A stretch of 41,450 bases of DNA from an uncultured Butyrivibrio sp. GTDB lineage: Bacteria > Bacillota > Clostridia > Lachnospirales > Lachnospiraceae. A program made the translations under genes and the position numbers. Positions 31,876 to 40,404 of the stretch are shown piece after piece (position 1 is the stretch's first letter; every line of letters starts with the position of its first letter). A model generated the notes under the pieces. That model saw nothing but the letters and a program-made list of their open reading frames with translations. It did not search any database and was not told where the DNA came from. The stretch spans positions 34,463-75,912 of the forward strand of contig CAJTON010000008.1 in NCBI GenBank assembly GCA_910577605.1. The letters are read 5' to 3'.

Positions 31876-34227
31876 CTACACAAAAGGCAAATCCTCCAAC
31901 TGCTCTTGTGTGACAGTCATAAAACCGTCATTAGTGCAGTTTTTCAGTGCAGATTTTAAGCCCAAAAAGTACCGTTTTCCGTTGGAAGTGATTTCAGAGT
32001 AACCTTTCAATCGTAGGCTCTTATAGAAATTATTCTTTGTGAGTGCTTGCCTCTCGCTTTCCTCACAAAAATCAGAATAATCTCTATAAAGTTCTGTGCG
32101 TTCCCACCTGCATCCGTCCTCTTTCTCACATTCTTCCAATATAAAGCCCTCTACTGTGTCGCTGTCTGCTCTCAATCGTTCAATCTCATGTTCCGATGCA
32201 GAGGCAACTGTAATATTTTTCTGTGTGTACATTCTTTCAAGGGCTTGTACCGCAAGCATTAACAGATAATCTTTCTCTGCCTCCAACTTGTGAAATAAGT
32301 CCGGGTCTTTATTTTCAGGCACCTTATTCATAGGGAACACAATCAACCGCCTATAAAAAGCATTTGTTTTCTCTGACTTAATAACTGGTAACTCGTTTGT
32401 GGAAAAAATCAGCTTTGCATAATTCTTGAAAAATACAATGTCTTTGCCTTTTCGCTCGCCTTTTATGCTATCCTCTCCAACTAATTTTTTTATCATGCTT
32501 GTATCGGTCAACGCTCCAATTTCCAAGTCTGCACATGAATTAGCAAGCATCCCCATTAACTCAATACTTGAAAATCTCTGCTGAAGGTCGGTCAATGAAA
32601 CATTAGATATATTTCTTTGCCCTACCAACATTTCAAAACACTTTATAAGTGTAGATTTTCCGCTGCCGCCCTCGCCTGTCAGAATTAAAAATTTCTGCTG
32701 TTTTGTATCTCTCGTCAAGGAATATCCCAAATACTGCAATAGCATTTCCCTTGTGTCCTCTTTTCCGTCACAAATAAAATTCAAGTATTCCTCGATAGTT
32801 CCACCTGCCTTTGGTGGCTTTTCCGGGTGGTATTCGTGCGGAATTTGATTAATGCAACAATATTTATCATCATGTTGTATCATTCTTTTATTAACTGGGT
32901 CGTACATTCCATTTTCAAAACAAATCCACTCTGCCGGATATGTATTGATTTCCTCAAAGGTTTTCTGTATTCTCCTATCTGTCAGAAACAACCGAAAAAC
33001 CCTGTCAATAGTGGTGCTTTTAATCAGACGGTCATATATTTTCTCTCTGATTGAGGTTGACAGTTCCGCTTTCGTCCAGTCCGGAAAAAAGCAACCATTC
33101 CTATAAATAAAAGGAATACCGCCATATATAAACAATTTCTGATTTTCAATGATATAGTTTTCTATGGCAGCATCAAACACGCCAACCGCAACGCCTTTAT
33201 CGTTCATCAAGTGAAACTTCATCTTGTCAAGTTCCTTGCCCTGTCCTATGTTCAACTTAGGGTTGTCCTGCTCGAAAAAGTTCTGTATCGGAGTATTTTC
33301 TTCCATTTCCTCCAACTGCTGCAATGTACCGCCATTCTGAAAAAAGTCTGCTATATCTGCCTTTTCCCTACTCTTATCCGGCACAATAACCTTGATAGAA
33401 TTTGTAACATCTTTGAGTGCTGCTATAATTTCCCTTGTCAGCTTTTCGCCCGGCTGGTCGTTGTCCTGCAAAATAACAATGTCAGTACCTTTGAAATATG
33501 GTGCAAACTTCTTTCCCTTATACCGAAAATCGTTACTACTTCCAACCGTGACAGTATTCTTCATGCCGGAAGAACGGCAAGCATCAACGCACTTTTCGCC
33601 CTCGACAATATAAACCTTTTCGCCCGGTTCGTATTGCCGGAAATCTCCGTACATTGCAATATAAGACTGGTATTCGCCCTCTTTGAACTTGAACCGTACA
33701 AAACCATTATTTTCAATGCCTTGTATTATGTGTTTTTCTTTGTTCCCTTTATCTTTCAAAAAATCTATTCTGTATTTATCATAGAGTTTCTTTCCGTCTG
33801 CATCCTTATACAAATAGTGGTGTGTATCAATAATTCCTTTTACGGAAAAACCCTCCTGCTTTGCTTTCCGATATAATCCAGATAGAATGTGTTTCATATC
33901 CGGGGAAAGTTCCTCCTGCTGCCTCTCACTGTCAATCTCAATTCCGCACATATCCGCACCATGTTTGACGGCATCCGCAAAGGATAACCCCTCTAATACC
34001 ATGATTGCATCAATAGCAGAATAAAGTTTTTGTGTACCACCAAAATCTTTTAAATAAAAACTACCTCTACGGTTATACAATCCCATACTCGGCGTTGCAT
34101 CTCCGTTATTGTGTTCTCCTGCCTCGATTGCTCGATACTTTTTTCTTGTGTTATCATAACCATAACTTTCAAGAATCCGGCGGCTGTATGTTGTTTTTAA
34201 TAGTTCTATAACTTCTTCAAATCTCAT
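31876..34227 (-). CDS. TOPRIM primase / D5-type superfamily 3 helicase replication protein
   Basis: A 783-residue fusion. The N-terminal ~130 residues are a DNA-primase-like region without a clear CHC2 zinc set. A TOPRIM domain follows: VYIVEGEKCVDACRSSG near residue 207 and VILQDNDQPGEK near residue 253. From ~330 on is a D5_N and SF3 helicase: Walker A LTGEGGSGKSTLIKCF near residue 519, and FSTNELPVIKSEKTNAFYRR as the later sensor motif. A C-terminal winged-helix part follows. It should prime and unwind DNA at an element origin, as in satellites and phages. The ATG at 34227 has AGGCGG six bases upstream. Confidence 0.9.
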   Translation of the reverse strand: MRFEEVIELLKTTYSRRILESYGYDNTRKKYRAIEAGEHNNGDATPSMGLYNRRGSFYLKDFGGTQKLYSAIDAIMVLEGLSFADAVKHGADMCGIEIDSERQQEELSPDMKHILSGLYRKAKQEGFSVKGIIDTHHYLYKDADGKKLYDKYRIDFLKDKGNKEKHIIQGIENNGFVRFKFKEGEYQSYIAMYGDFRQYEPGEKVYIVEGEKCVDACRSSGMKNTVTVGSSNDFRYKGKKFAPYFKGTDIVILQDNDQPGEKLTREIIAALKDVTNSIKVIVPDKSREKADIADFFQNGGTLQQLEEMEENTPIQNFFEQDNPKLNIGQGKELDKMKFHLMNDKGVAVGVFDAAIENYIIENQKLFIYGGIPFIYRNGCFFPDWTKAELSTSIREKIYDRLIKSTTIDRVFRLFLTDRRIQKTFEEINTYPAEWICFENGMYDPVNKRMIQHDDKYCCINQIPHEYHPEKPPKAGGTIEEYLNFICDGKEDTREMLLQYLGYSLTRDTKQQKFLILTGEGGSGKSTLIKCFEMLVGQRNISNVSLTDLQQRFSSIELMGMLANSCADLEIGALTDTSMIKKLVGEDSIKGERKGKDIVFFKNYAKLIFSTNELPVIKSEKTNAFYRRLIVFPMNKVPENKDPDLFHKLEAEKDYLLMLAVQALERMYTQKNITVASASEHEIERLRADSDTVEGFILEECEKEDGCRWERTELYRDYSDFCEESERQALTKNNFYKSLRLKGYSEITSNGKRYFLGLKSALKNCTNDGFMTVTQEQLEDLPFV

Positions 34228-34228
34228 A

Positions 34229-34435
34229 CTACACCGCCTCACATTCAAGTTGTTTTGCTGCCTCGATATTATATATTGCCCTGCGATAATGTTCGTTCAT
34301 ATCGTCAATACGCTGCATATCGTCTTGAATTATTCCGTATGCTTGCGGATATTCGCCTTGTAGTTCTTCCAGTTCTTTGTACTTATGAGAAAGCTGCTCT
34401 TGCTTTGTTTTCAGTCTTGATATTATTTCTTCCAT
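34229..34435 (-). CDS. Small coiled-coil protein (68 residues)
   Basis: MEEIISRLKTKQEQLSHKYK followed by more coiled-coil, ending IEAAKQLECEAV. AGGAGG precedes the ATG, and the gene ends one base before the primase start. Typical small accessory gene of an early replication block; function unknown. Confidence 0.65.
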   Translation of the reverse strand: MEEIISRLKTKQEQLSHKYKELEELQGEYPQAYGIIQDDMQRIDDMNEHYRRAIYNIEAAKQLECEAV

Positions 34436-34634
34436 GTAAAGCCACCTCCTCGCATCTGATTTTTAATTCTTGATAAATCCAGGATAATTCATTTCTGCAA
34501 GTCGGATAACTTCTTACTGCATCCGCGAAAGTCTCTTGCATTTCAGATAAAACAATGTTTTTGTCCTTGATACTTCTAATACAAGAAATCTTATACATAT
34601 AGCAGTTATAGAAATCTGTTGAAATTTCTTCCAT
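34383..34634 (-). CDS. Small element protein (83 residues)
   Basis: It begins MEEISTDFYNCYMYKISCIR and contains several Cys (CRNELSWIYQELKIRCEE). It overlaps the next gene by 53 bp, which is long but usual in this tightly packed block. GAGAGG lies some distance before the ATG. Function unknown. Confidence 0.5.
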   Translation of the reverse strand: MEEISTDFYNCYMYKISCIRSIKDKNIVLSEMQETFADAVRSYPTCRNELSWIYQELKIRCEEVALHGRNNIKTENKARAAFS

Positions 34635-34654
34635 TGCTTTTAATACCTCTCTTT

Positions 34655-34864
34655 CTATTCCTTGTATGGCTCGCTAAAATATACTTTTGGTGTCCGTGTT
34701 TCAAAGGAAATTGTCAAATCCTGCCTTGTTTCGTTCTGTAAATCAAAAGTAATTGTGAAAAACTTCTCTGTATCGTCTGTAAATCCGGCACTTATGACAT
34801 TTTCAAACTCAACTGCTCTCAACTGTTTTCTACTCTTTAATGGTTTTAAAATGATTTTTCCCAT
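34655..34864 (-). CDS. Small beta-rich element protein (69 residues)
   Basis: It begins MGKIILKPLKSRKQLRAVEF and then alternates as beta strands (FFTITFDLQNETRQDLTISF). GGGAGG precedes the ATG. Second gene of the early operon after the excisionase. Function unknown. Confidence 0.65.
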   Translation of the reverse strand: MGKIILKPLKSRKQLRAVEFENVISAGFTDDTEKFFTITFDLQNETRQDLTISFETRTPKVYFSEPYKE

Positions 34865-34892
34865 GCTATACCTCCCTTTTCAGCTTGTACTT

Positions 34893-35078
34893 TTAATAGT
34901 TGCTGATTGCTTTATCCATTGCAGGAATATCAATTCTTACTGCTCGCCCTATCCGGCGTACTGCCCCATTATCTTCGGCAATCTCCATCAGTTTTGTTCT
35001 TCCTAACTTATATCTTTCTTCTGCCTGTGGAACTGTTGCAAGTTTTGTTATTGTATTACTGTACTTAGGCTTATTCAT
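34893..35078 (-). CDS. xis: Excisionase, Tn916 Xis-like
   Basis: A 61-residue DNA-bending factor: LATVPQAEERYKLGRTKLME then IAEDNGAVRRIGRAVRIDIP, the winged-helix pattern of Tn916-type excisionases. GGAGG lies before the ATG at 35078; a start 13 codons upstream lacks one. It is the first gene of the leftward operon and would act with the integrase at the other end of the element to excise it. Position under the control of the divergent repressor fits an induction switch. Confidence 0.85.
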   Translation of the reverse strand: MNKPKYSNTITKLATVPQAEERYKLGRTKLMEIAEDNGAVRRIGRAVRIDIPAMDKAISNY

Positions 35079-35134
35079 TTTTCTTTCCTCCATTTCTGAA
35101 AATTGAATATTGCGCATATATCCGTCTTTTCTTG

Positions 35135-35173
35135 TTTACAGTTCTATTGTACCGTGTTATAATGTACTTACAA
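35135..35173. promoter_or_regulatory. Overlapping divergent promoters of xis operon and repressor
   Basis: Plus strand: TTTACA (35135-35140), 17 bp, TATAAT (35158-35163) for the repressor. Minus strand: TTGTAA (35168-35173), 16 bp, TACAAT (35146-35151) for the xis operon. The two promoters overlap face to face, so a protein bound here would control both. CTTGT (from 35131) and ACAAG (to 35174) form an outer dyad that could be the operator. Confidence 0.6.
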
Positions 35174-35222
35174 GTAATCATATTAGGCATTTCAATTTTA
35201 TAGAAAGGTGGTTTTGCTGATT

Positions 35223-35954
35223 ATGGAGTACAATTTTGAAAAAATTGGAGAAAGGATAAGAAGTGAAAGAAAAAAGAAAGACTGGTCACAAGAAACCTTA
35301 ATTACTGAATTATCTGCAAAAAATGTCACTATTCATAGGAATACTTTATCGGATATTGAAAATGGATGTAAAAAAGGAACTTTTTCATTACCTTTATTAA
35401 CCGCATTATCTGAACTGTTTAATTGTGAGGTTGGATATTTATTGTGCGAATTTGATTGTAAGACTAGGAGTGATACTGATGTTAGCAATGCAACTGGACT
35501 TACCGCTGATGCCGTAGACGGTCTTATGAATATGTCGCAACAGGATTTATTAGTTGTCAATACCCTTATTGAACGTGGAGACATTATATTATTTAGATAT
35601 GCTTTGCAAAATTATTACAGAAAGTCATATAAAACAATTACTATTAGTGGTATCGGTGAGCAATCCCAAATAGAAACTAAGGAAAGCAATAAAATATTTC
35701 AATATCTAAGTGATGAATTTATTCACGATATATTTAATGGTCTTGTTCATGATAAAAGAATTACTAACTGCTTTATGAGGGAATCCGTTACAGAATATTG
35801 GAAAGCTTTTGAAAATGTCATAGAAGAAAATAATTCCTTGTTTGAGCAAACGGAGGAACGAAAAGAATTTATGAAAAAGAATAAAGAATTTATTCAAAGT
35901 AATATTAGAAAAAATGAAACAACTGATTATTATGAGGAATTTTCAAAAAAATAA
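35223..35954 (+). CDS. XRE-family repressor of the xis operon (243 residues)
   Basis: Residues 1-~75 are an XRE HTH (RIRSERKKKDWSQETLITEL, TIHRNTLSDIENGCKKGTFS). Residues ~80-243 are a helical, charged C-terminal region without protease motifs (YALQNYYRKSYKTITISGIG, EQTEERKEFMKKNKEFIQSN). Such a domain could bind a derepressing partner, as the Stl-type master repressors of satellites do. It is divergent from the xis-primase block, with overlapping promoters. The ATG at 35223 is placed by GGTGG upstream. It is probably the master switch of the element. Confidence 0.82.
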   Translation: MEYNFEKIGERIRSERKKKDWSQETLITELSAKNVTIHRNTLSDIENGCKKGTFSLPLLTALSELFNCEVGYLLCEFDCKTRSDTDVSNATGLTADAVDGLMNMSQQDLLVVNTLIERGDIILFRYALQNYYRKSYKTITISGIGEQSQIETKESNKIFQYLSDEFIHDIFNGLVHDKRITNCFMRESVTEYWKAFENVIEENNSLFEQTEERKEFMKKNKEFIQSNIRKNETTDYYEEFSKK

Positions 35955-35986
35955 TCCTACTTTTTCTTCTCTATAATGTTATAACA

Positions 35987-36021
35987 CAAAAAAGACTATC
36001 AGCAATCGCTGGTAGTCTTTT
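35987..36021. terminator. Bidirectional terminator at the right end of the element
   Basis: AAAAGACTATCAGC pairs with GCTGGTAGTCTTTT around an AATC loop, with T-runs on both strands. It ends the repressor transcript and stops greA-lysS transcription from entering the element. Confidence 0.75.
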
Positions 36022-36053
36022 CTACACTTTCTACATCTTGTCTGCCCTATCAA

Positions 36054-36093
36054 TTCCCTAAACATTTTCGCATTTAGGGAAAAGTTAGGGAAA
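36054..36093. repeat. Right integrase arm-type sites
   Basis: TAGGGAAA at 36075-36082 and 36086-36093, plus an inverted TTCCCTAA at 36054-36061. They match the left-end pair. Two direct TATTTATCAGC copies (36099-36109, 36134-36144) lie between these and the core. Confidence 0.55.
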
Positions 36094-36157
36094 AATACTA
36101 TTTATCAGCTTTCTAACATTTCAATAAACACTGTATTTATCAGCATTTCAAGCCTTT

Positions 36158-37648
36158 TTACTTCTCCAAGCTCTTCATCGTCGGGAAGAGCAGTACGTCT
36201 CTTATCGCCGCCGAATCCGTCAGCAGCATAACCATTCTGTCGATACCAAAGCCGATACCGCCCGTGGGTGGCATTCCGATTTCAAGCGCGTTGAGGAAAT
36301 CCTCGTCGGTATGGTTCGCCTCCTCGTCGCCCATGGCGAAAAGTTCCTCCTGCGCGGCGAAGCGTTCGCGCTGGTCTATCGGATCGTTAAGCTCAGAGTA
36401 AGCGTTCGCCATCTCCCAGCCGTTCATAAAGAATTCAAAGCGCTCTACATATTCGGGATCTTCCGGCTTTTTCTTGGTAAGCGGCGAGATCTCAATGGGG
36501 TGGTCCATGACAAATGTGGGCTGCACAAGATGCTCCTCAACAAAATCCTCAAAAAAGCGGTTGAGTATGTCGCCTTTTCTGTGGCGCTCTTCTATTTCAA
36601 CATGATGCTCGGCGGCGGCGGCTCTCGCCTCGTCGAGGGTCTTTATTTCATTGAAGTCAACGCCGGAATATTTTTTGACCGCATCCACCATAGTGATGCG
36701 CTCAAACGGCTTTCCGAGGTCCATCTCTATTCCGTTGTAGACGATTACGGTCGTGCCGAGGACTTCTTTAGCAACATGGCGGTAAAGGTTTTCGGTCAGA
36801 TCCATCATTCCGTGGTAATCTGTGAACGCCTGATAAAGCTCCATCAGCGTAAACTCGGGATTGTGCCTTGTGTCAAGCCCCTCATTGCGGAATACGCGCC
36901 CGATCTCGTATACCTTTTCAAGACCGCCTACTATAAGGCGCTTCAGATAAAGCTCAAGCGATATGCGAAGCTTTATGTCCTCGTCAAGCGCGTTGAAATG
37001 CGTTTCAAACGGTCTTGCCGCAGCGCCTCCGGCATTTGATACGAGCATGGGGGTCTCGACTTCCATGAAGCCCTGTCCGTCAAGATACTTGCGGATTGAG
37101 GAAATGATGCGCGAACGCTTTACAAAGGTGTCCTTCACGTCGGGATTCATTATTAGGTCTACATACCTCTGTCTGTACCTCAGATCCGTATTCGTAAGCC
37201 CGTGGAATTTCTCGGGAAGTATCTGCAGGCTCTTGGAAAGAAGCGTTATCTGCTCCGCGTGTATCGAAATCTCTCCGGTCTGCGTTGTGAAAACCCTGCC
37301 TCTTATTCCGACGATGTCGCCTATGTCAAGCTTTTTGAAATCGGCATAAGGCTCTTCGCCTATCGCGTCTCTTGCCACATAGGACTGGATAGTCCCCTGA
37401 AGATCCTGAACATGGCAGAACGAGGCTTTGCCCATTACGCGCTTGGACATAAGCCGTCCGGCAACGGAAACCTCCTTGTCGTTCAGTTCGTCGAAGCCGT
37501 CCTTTATCTCCTGACTGTGATGCGTCGCGTCATATTTTGTTATTTCAAACGGATTGCTGCCTCTCGCAACAAGCTCCGCCAGTTTATCTTTTCTAACCTG
37601 TATCAGCGCATTGGTATCCTGCTGCTGATTATTATTCTGTGATGCCAA
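36158..37648 (-). CDS. lysS: Lysyl-tRNA synthetase (class II)
   Basis: A 496-residue synthetase that charges tRNA-Lys. The N-terminal OB-fold anticodon-binding domain spans ~55-170. The class II core follows: motif 1 near FVKRSRIISSIRKYLDGQGF, motif 2 FRNEGLDTRHNPEFTLMELY, and motif 3 GIGFGIDRMVMLLT. The first codon is TTG, preceded by GGAA. It is 20 bp downstream of greA in the same direction. Its last ~5 codons come from the integrated element: the core repeat at 36173-36187 lies inside the gene, and the ending SLEK replaces the host's SLDK now at 21.67 kb. The protein remains full length. Confidence 0.96.
   Translation of the reverse strand: MASQNNNQQQDTNALIQVRKDKLAELVARGSNPFEITKYDATHHSQEIKDGFDELNDKEVSVAGRLMSKRVMGKASFCHVQDLQGTIQSYVARDAIGEEPYADFKKLDIGDIVGIRGRVFTTQTGEISIHAEQITLLSKSLQILPEKFHGLTNTDLRYRQRYVDLIMNPDVKDTFVKRSRIISSIRKYLDGQGFMEVETPMLVSNAGGAAARPFETHFNALDEDIKLRISLELYLKRLIVGGLEKVYEIGRVFRNEGLDTRHNPEFTLMELYQAFTDYHGMMDLTENLYRHVAKEVLGTTVIVYNGIEMDLGKPFERITMVDAVKKYSGVDFNEIKTLDEARAAAAEHHVEIEERHRKGDILNRFFEDFVEEHLVQPTFVMDHPIEISPLTKKKPEDPEYVERFEFFMNGWEMANAYSELNDPIDQRERFAAQEELFAMGDEEANHTDEDFLNALEIGMPPTGGIGFGIDRMVMLLTDSAAIRDVLLFPTMKSLEK
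36173..36187. repeat. Right attachment core (attR) inside lysS
   Basis: The second copy of the 15-bp repeat shared with 21688-21702. It covers the codons for FPTMK of lysS. Confidence 0.8.
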
Positions 37649-37668
37649 AATAAGTTCCAGCCTTTCTT

Positions 37669-38148
37669 TTAATTTCTCGTGACCTTAAGTATCTTGTAAT
37701 TCATTTCGCCCGAAGGAGTTTCAACAATGACCAGGTCTCCCGGCTTTTTGCCGATAAGCGCCCTTCCGAGCGGAGATTCATTGGAAATCTTGTTCTCAAG
37801 GCTTTTCGCCTCGGTCGAGCCCACAAGCTTAAAATCTATTTCTTCATCGTATTCTATGTCAAGAACTTTGACTGTGCAGCCAAGATTGACGGTTCCTTTA
37901 TTCGCACTGTCGTCGTCGGCGACTTCGGCATTTTTGAGAATTTTCTCGATCTCCTCAATTCTGGCCTCAATATCCCTCTGCTCATCCTTGGCAGCGTCGT
38001 ACTCCGCGTTCTCGGAAAGGTCTCCCTGCTCCCTCGCCTCTTTTATTTTCTGGGCAACTTCTTTACGCCTTACAACTTTAAGCTCCTGAAGCTCTTCCTC
38101 CAGCTTTTTAAGCCCTTCATAGGTCATTAGATTCTTTTTTTCTGCCAT
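37669..38148 (-). CDS. greA: Transcription elongation factor GreA
   Basis: A 159-residue factor that rescues stalled RNA polymerase by stimulating cleavage of backtracked RNA. An N-terminal coiled coil (LKKLEEELQELKVVRRKEVA, KEAREQGDLSENAEYDAAKD with the conserved acidic tip) is followed by a C-terminal FKBP-like domain (SPLGRALIGKKPGDLVIVET). The ATG at 38148 has GGAGT upstream; the frame continues upstream through a repeat-like non-coding segment. It lies directly before lysS, the usual Firmicutes order. Confidence 0.95.
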   Translation of the reverse strand: MAEKKNLMTYEGLKKLEEELQELKVVRRKEVAQKIKEAREQGDLSENAEYDAAKDEQRDIEARIEEIEKILKNAEVADDDSANKGTVNLGCTVKVLDIEYDEEIDFKLVGSTEAKSLENKISNESPLGRALIGKKPGDLVIVETPSGEMNYKILKVTRN

Positions 38149-38159
38149 TTCACATACTC

Positions 38160-38285
38160 CTTCTGAAAAAGTACCCCGCAACACGGGAGTTGATACTGAC
38201 GCCGGCGTAGCGCGCCATGCCTCTAAACGCACTATATCCCCGCCTAAAAGGCGGGGTTTTAGCTTTCTTATAATAATGCTATAAA
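38160..38285 (-). mobile_element. Probable remnant of an IS200/IS605-type right end
   Basis: A CCCCGCC-TAAAA-GGCGGGG hairpin (38238-38256) and the flanking ATATAGTGCGTTTAGAGG-like stretch resemble the structured right ends and omega-RNA scaffolds of TnpB-carrying IS605-family elements. No transposase or tnpB reading frame is present. The segment forms most of the greA leader, and its hairpin may affect greA expression. The identification is from memory of similar ends and is tentative. Confidence 0.35.
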
Positions 38286-38653
38286 ATTCGGGATTTGTCA
38301 ATGTTTGTTTTGGAGGGGGTGGGGGAGATTTTGGTGGAGAGAATTATTGTTTAGGACAAATGCGGAATCGCATTACGAGAAAAAGATGCAATACCGAGCT
38401 TAATAATTATACACTATGCGAAAATCAAACGCAGACTTCTATGTTATTACGCTTCATTTCTCAAGCGGTAAAATTAATGAATTATTGGGGTTTTCGCGTC
38501 AGCAGAACGGCTGTCTCCACATGAGTACCAAATCAGAACATATCCCCACAAAATCACGGAAATATGGGCAATATTTTTACAATACTAAGACCGTTCGTGC
38601 ATCTCTTTTCCCACAAAAGCATTCATGCAACAGCATATTTACAATTATAAGGA
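38286..38653. other. Gene-free spacer
   Basis: I see no supported gene, promoter or repeat here. A plus-strand frame over part of it has low-complexity, unlikely protein sequence and runs across hsdS in antisense. Confidence 0.5.
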
Positions 38654-38690
38654 TTTGGTATAATACAAAATTTATTGTATCAAATACCAT
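38654..38690 (-). terminator. AT-rich double dyad after hsdS
   Basis: TTTGGTA and TACCA arms enclose an inner ATACAA/TTGTAT stem. It begins 3 bp past the hsdS stop codon. No strong T-run follows, so a terminator role is uncertain. Confidence 0.3.
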
Positions 38691-38692
38691 AA

Positions 38693-39417
38693 TCATTTTT
38701 TATTTAAGCATGCACTTAAAAAAATACCCCATGCCTCAAACTCTTCTTTTTCCAATGCTTTCTTTTTTTCATTTATCTTTTTACGCTTCTTGTCTAAATC
38801 TTCTGCTAAGTCCTCTATATTTTTTAACAATGCACTTGGAAATTGGAATCTTCTCAAATCTTCCTCTGTTACCGCAGTTTGTCCGCTTGCTCCAGATTCT
38901 GCCTTATTAAACTGTAATTGACCCATTGGTGAGGCTAACAAATAGGCCATTGCTTTTTCAGATATTCCAACTGGACGTATAATAGCTACATGACTATCAA
39001 CTGTAAAATTGTCATCTAAATCAAATATCGCACTTTTTCCAATTGATGTGCCACCGTCCATTGTCAGTAAAACATTACCTTTTTCAGTTTTCTATTTTCA
39101 AGGATACAATCAAAATCTTCTTCCGAAATATAGCGACAATCTTCTAGGTTTATTTGCAAATGCTGTATTGATAAAGTATTTATAACTGCAATTCCATCTG
39201 TTCCATCAATATATGGTGGCTGTCCTCCTTTAACTAATGGTTGCGGAATTAATTCTCCCAAGTAAAATGTGTCCTCTATATCAATCATTTTTTTCAATTC
39301 CGCAAATCTTTTTTTAAATTGCTTTGCATCACATCTTAACGAATGTGTCTTTCTGATCTCAGACAATTTTGTCTTAGTATGCATCGGATAATTTTTGCTT
39401 TTATCCATTAGTCCCAT
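38693..39417 (-). pseudogene. hsdS: Type I restriction specificity subunit (single TRD), frameshifted
   Basis: Two frames of 117 and 122 residues join into one ~240-residue specificity protein if one base is added in the A5 tract at 39080-39084 (reads ...NRKLKKG NVLLTMDGGTSIGK). The joined protein has one target-recognition domain followed by a coiled-coil spacer (ALLKNIEDLAEDLDKKRKKI). That is half the length of typical two-TRD S subunits. The start ATG overlaps the hsdM stop codon. As sequenced, it cannot make a full product. The tract could be a phase-variable switch, decay or a sequencing error. Confidence 0.65.
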
Positions 39418-40230
39418 TTAACCTCCCTTTTTACAATATCCAAAACTGTAGTCGATTCTCCAACATCATAACTTACTGAATACGGTTCGTCACATAAATG
39501 CAAATTGTAAATTTTTTTCTTTGTATTATTTCCTATAAATGAACAAAGTTGGTTTGGTCTACTCTTTTCTTTCCTTTTGCTTAGTTTATACCTAACTTCA
39601 TCTACAACAAATGAGTCAAACTGTTGATCATATGCTTGACTGGTTTTATCAAAAGCATATTTAAAAACTTTTCAATCGATGTAGATTTAAGTAAATCATT
39701 ATAATAAAGAAATGTATCATCAATTGTAGCTATATCTGTTCTCATACGTACAGGAATAACTTCTGAATTCTTACCTTTTTTACTACCCAGTCATCTTCGT
39801 GTAATATTTCTCTAATCGCACTCACTACTGCTTTTTCAACCTCTTGTGCTGATGTATAACTCTTTTTCTTCATAGATGATACACAAACTTTTCCAGCTTT
39901 AATAGCTTTATTTGCATAATCAATATTTTTCTGCCATTCACTATCCTACTTTTCTATTTCCTGGGCAGTTTTTTTCTGAGCAAATAAAAGACTAGTTAAA
40001 GTTGGCGTATCAATAAATACGTTTCGAGGCAAGGATACGATTGCGTTGATTTTAAACATTCTATATAAAAACAACCCGACTTGCATATTATCAACAGCAT
40101 TGAATACCGATTCTGGTAAAACTAATCCTAATCTGCCATTTGGCTTAAGCAATTGAAAGCATCTTTCAATAAATAAAGATTCGCTTGATGTAGATTCAGA
40201 TAAAACAAAACTCTTTCCTAACCGTCTACC
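39408..40230 (-). pseudogene. hsdM: Truncated and frameshifted type I DNA methyltransferase subunit
   Basis: Protein-like sequence runs in several frames: ESLFIERCFQLLKPNGRLGL then VLPESVFN (methylase core after the NPPF motif). A TAG at 39946-39948 follows, then DSEWQKNIDYANKAIKAGKV, then after a one-base shift at the T6 tract 39776-39781 SEVIPVRMRTDIATIDDTFL. After another shift near 39660-39667, AFDKTSQAYDQQFDSFVVDE leads to KREVKWD and the stop. The N-terminal half, including the SAM-binding and NPPF motifs, is missing beyond 40230. The gene is therefore dead as sequenced. Confidence 0.65.
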
Positions 40231-40233
40231 TCC

Positions 40234-40404
40234 TTAATGTCCTCTATTGAAATGAGCTAAGAGCTTTGCTCTCCAATCATTTCCTTTGTTATCAGTTGCT
40301 ACTGGTTTACTAGTCTCTGGCTCCTTTTTCTCTAGAACGTTTGAACAACTCTTATTGCAATTTCCTGCGTATGGACAAATATGTTTTCCGCCATCAGGAT
40401 TCAT
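40234..40404 (-). CDS. Small cysteine-containing protein (56 residues)
   Basis: MNPDGGKHICPYAGNCNKSC begins a peptide whose three N-terminal cysteines have the spacing C-x5-C-x3-C. It continues acidic and polar and ends WRAKLLAHFNRGH. The start overlaps the stop of the DUF3991-like stub. It may be a real small gene or the tail end of the truncated gene in another frame. Family not recognised. hsdM remnant sequence starts immediately after it. Confidence 0.4.
   Translation of the reverse strand: MNPDGGKHICPYAGNCNKSCSNVLEKKEPETSKPVATDNKGNDWRAKLLAHFNRGH

Larger units (their letters stand above)
21688..36187. mobile_element. Integrated phage-satellite-like (PICI-like) element in the 3' end of lysS
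   Basis: A 15-bp direct repeat (CTTCATCGTCGGGAA) at 21688-21702 and 36173-36187 bounds about 14.5 kb. The integrase is beside the left end. Most genes run leftward from an excisionase at 35.1 kb, and a repressor is divergent from it. The content is integrase, excisionase, cI/Cro-type regulators, primase-helicase, HNH nuclease, terminase-small-like protein, sigma factor and type I toxin-antitoxin. No structural phage genes, large terminase, relaxase or type IV secretion genes were recognised. That combination fits a phage satellite better than a full prophage or a conjugative element. Base composition is AT-richer than the flanks. Confidence 0.8.

Noticed and set aside
31688..31876. A 62-codon minus-strand frame after the primase
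   Set aside because: It starts with GTG, lacks a ribosome binding site and is AT-rich with an unlikely composition at its end.
21688..36187. Reading the element as a conjugative transposon because of its Tn916-type integrase and excisionase
   Set aside because: No relaxase, coupling protein or type IV secretion gene is present. The terminase-like, HNH and primase-helicase genes point to a phage satellite.
38416..38910. A 164-codon plus-strand frame
   Set aside because: Its second half is antisense to hsdS, composition is poor and no ribosome binding site was seen.
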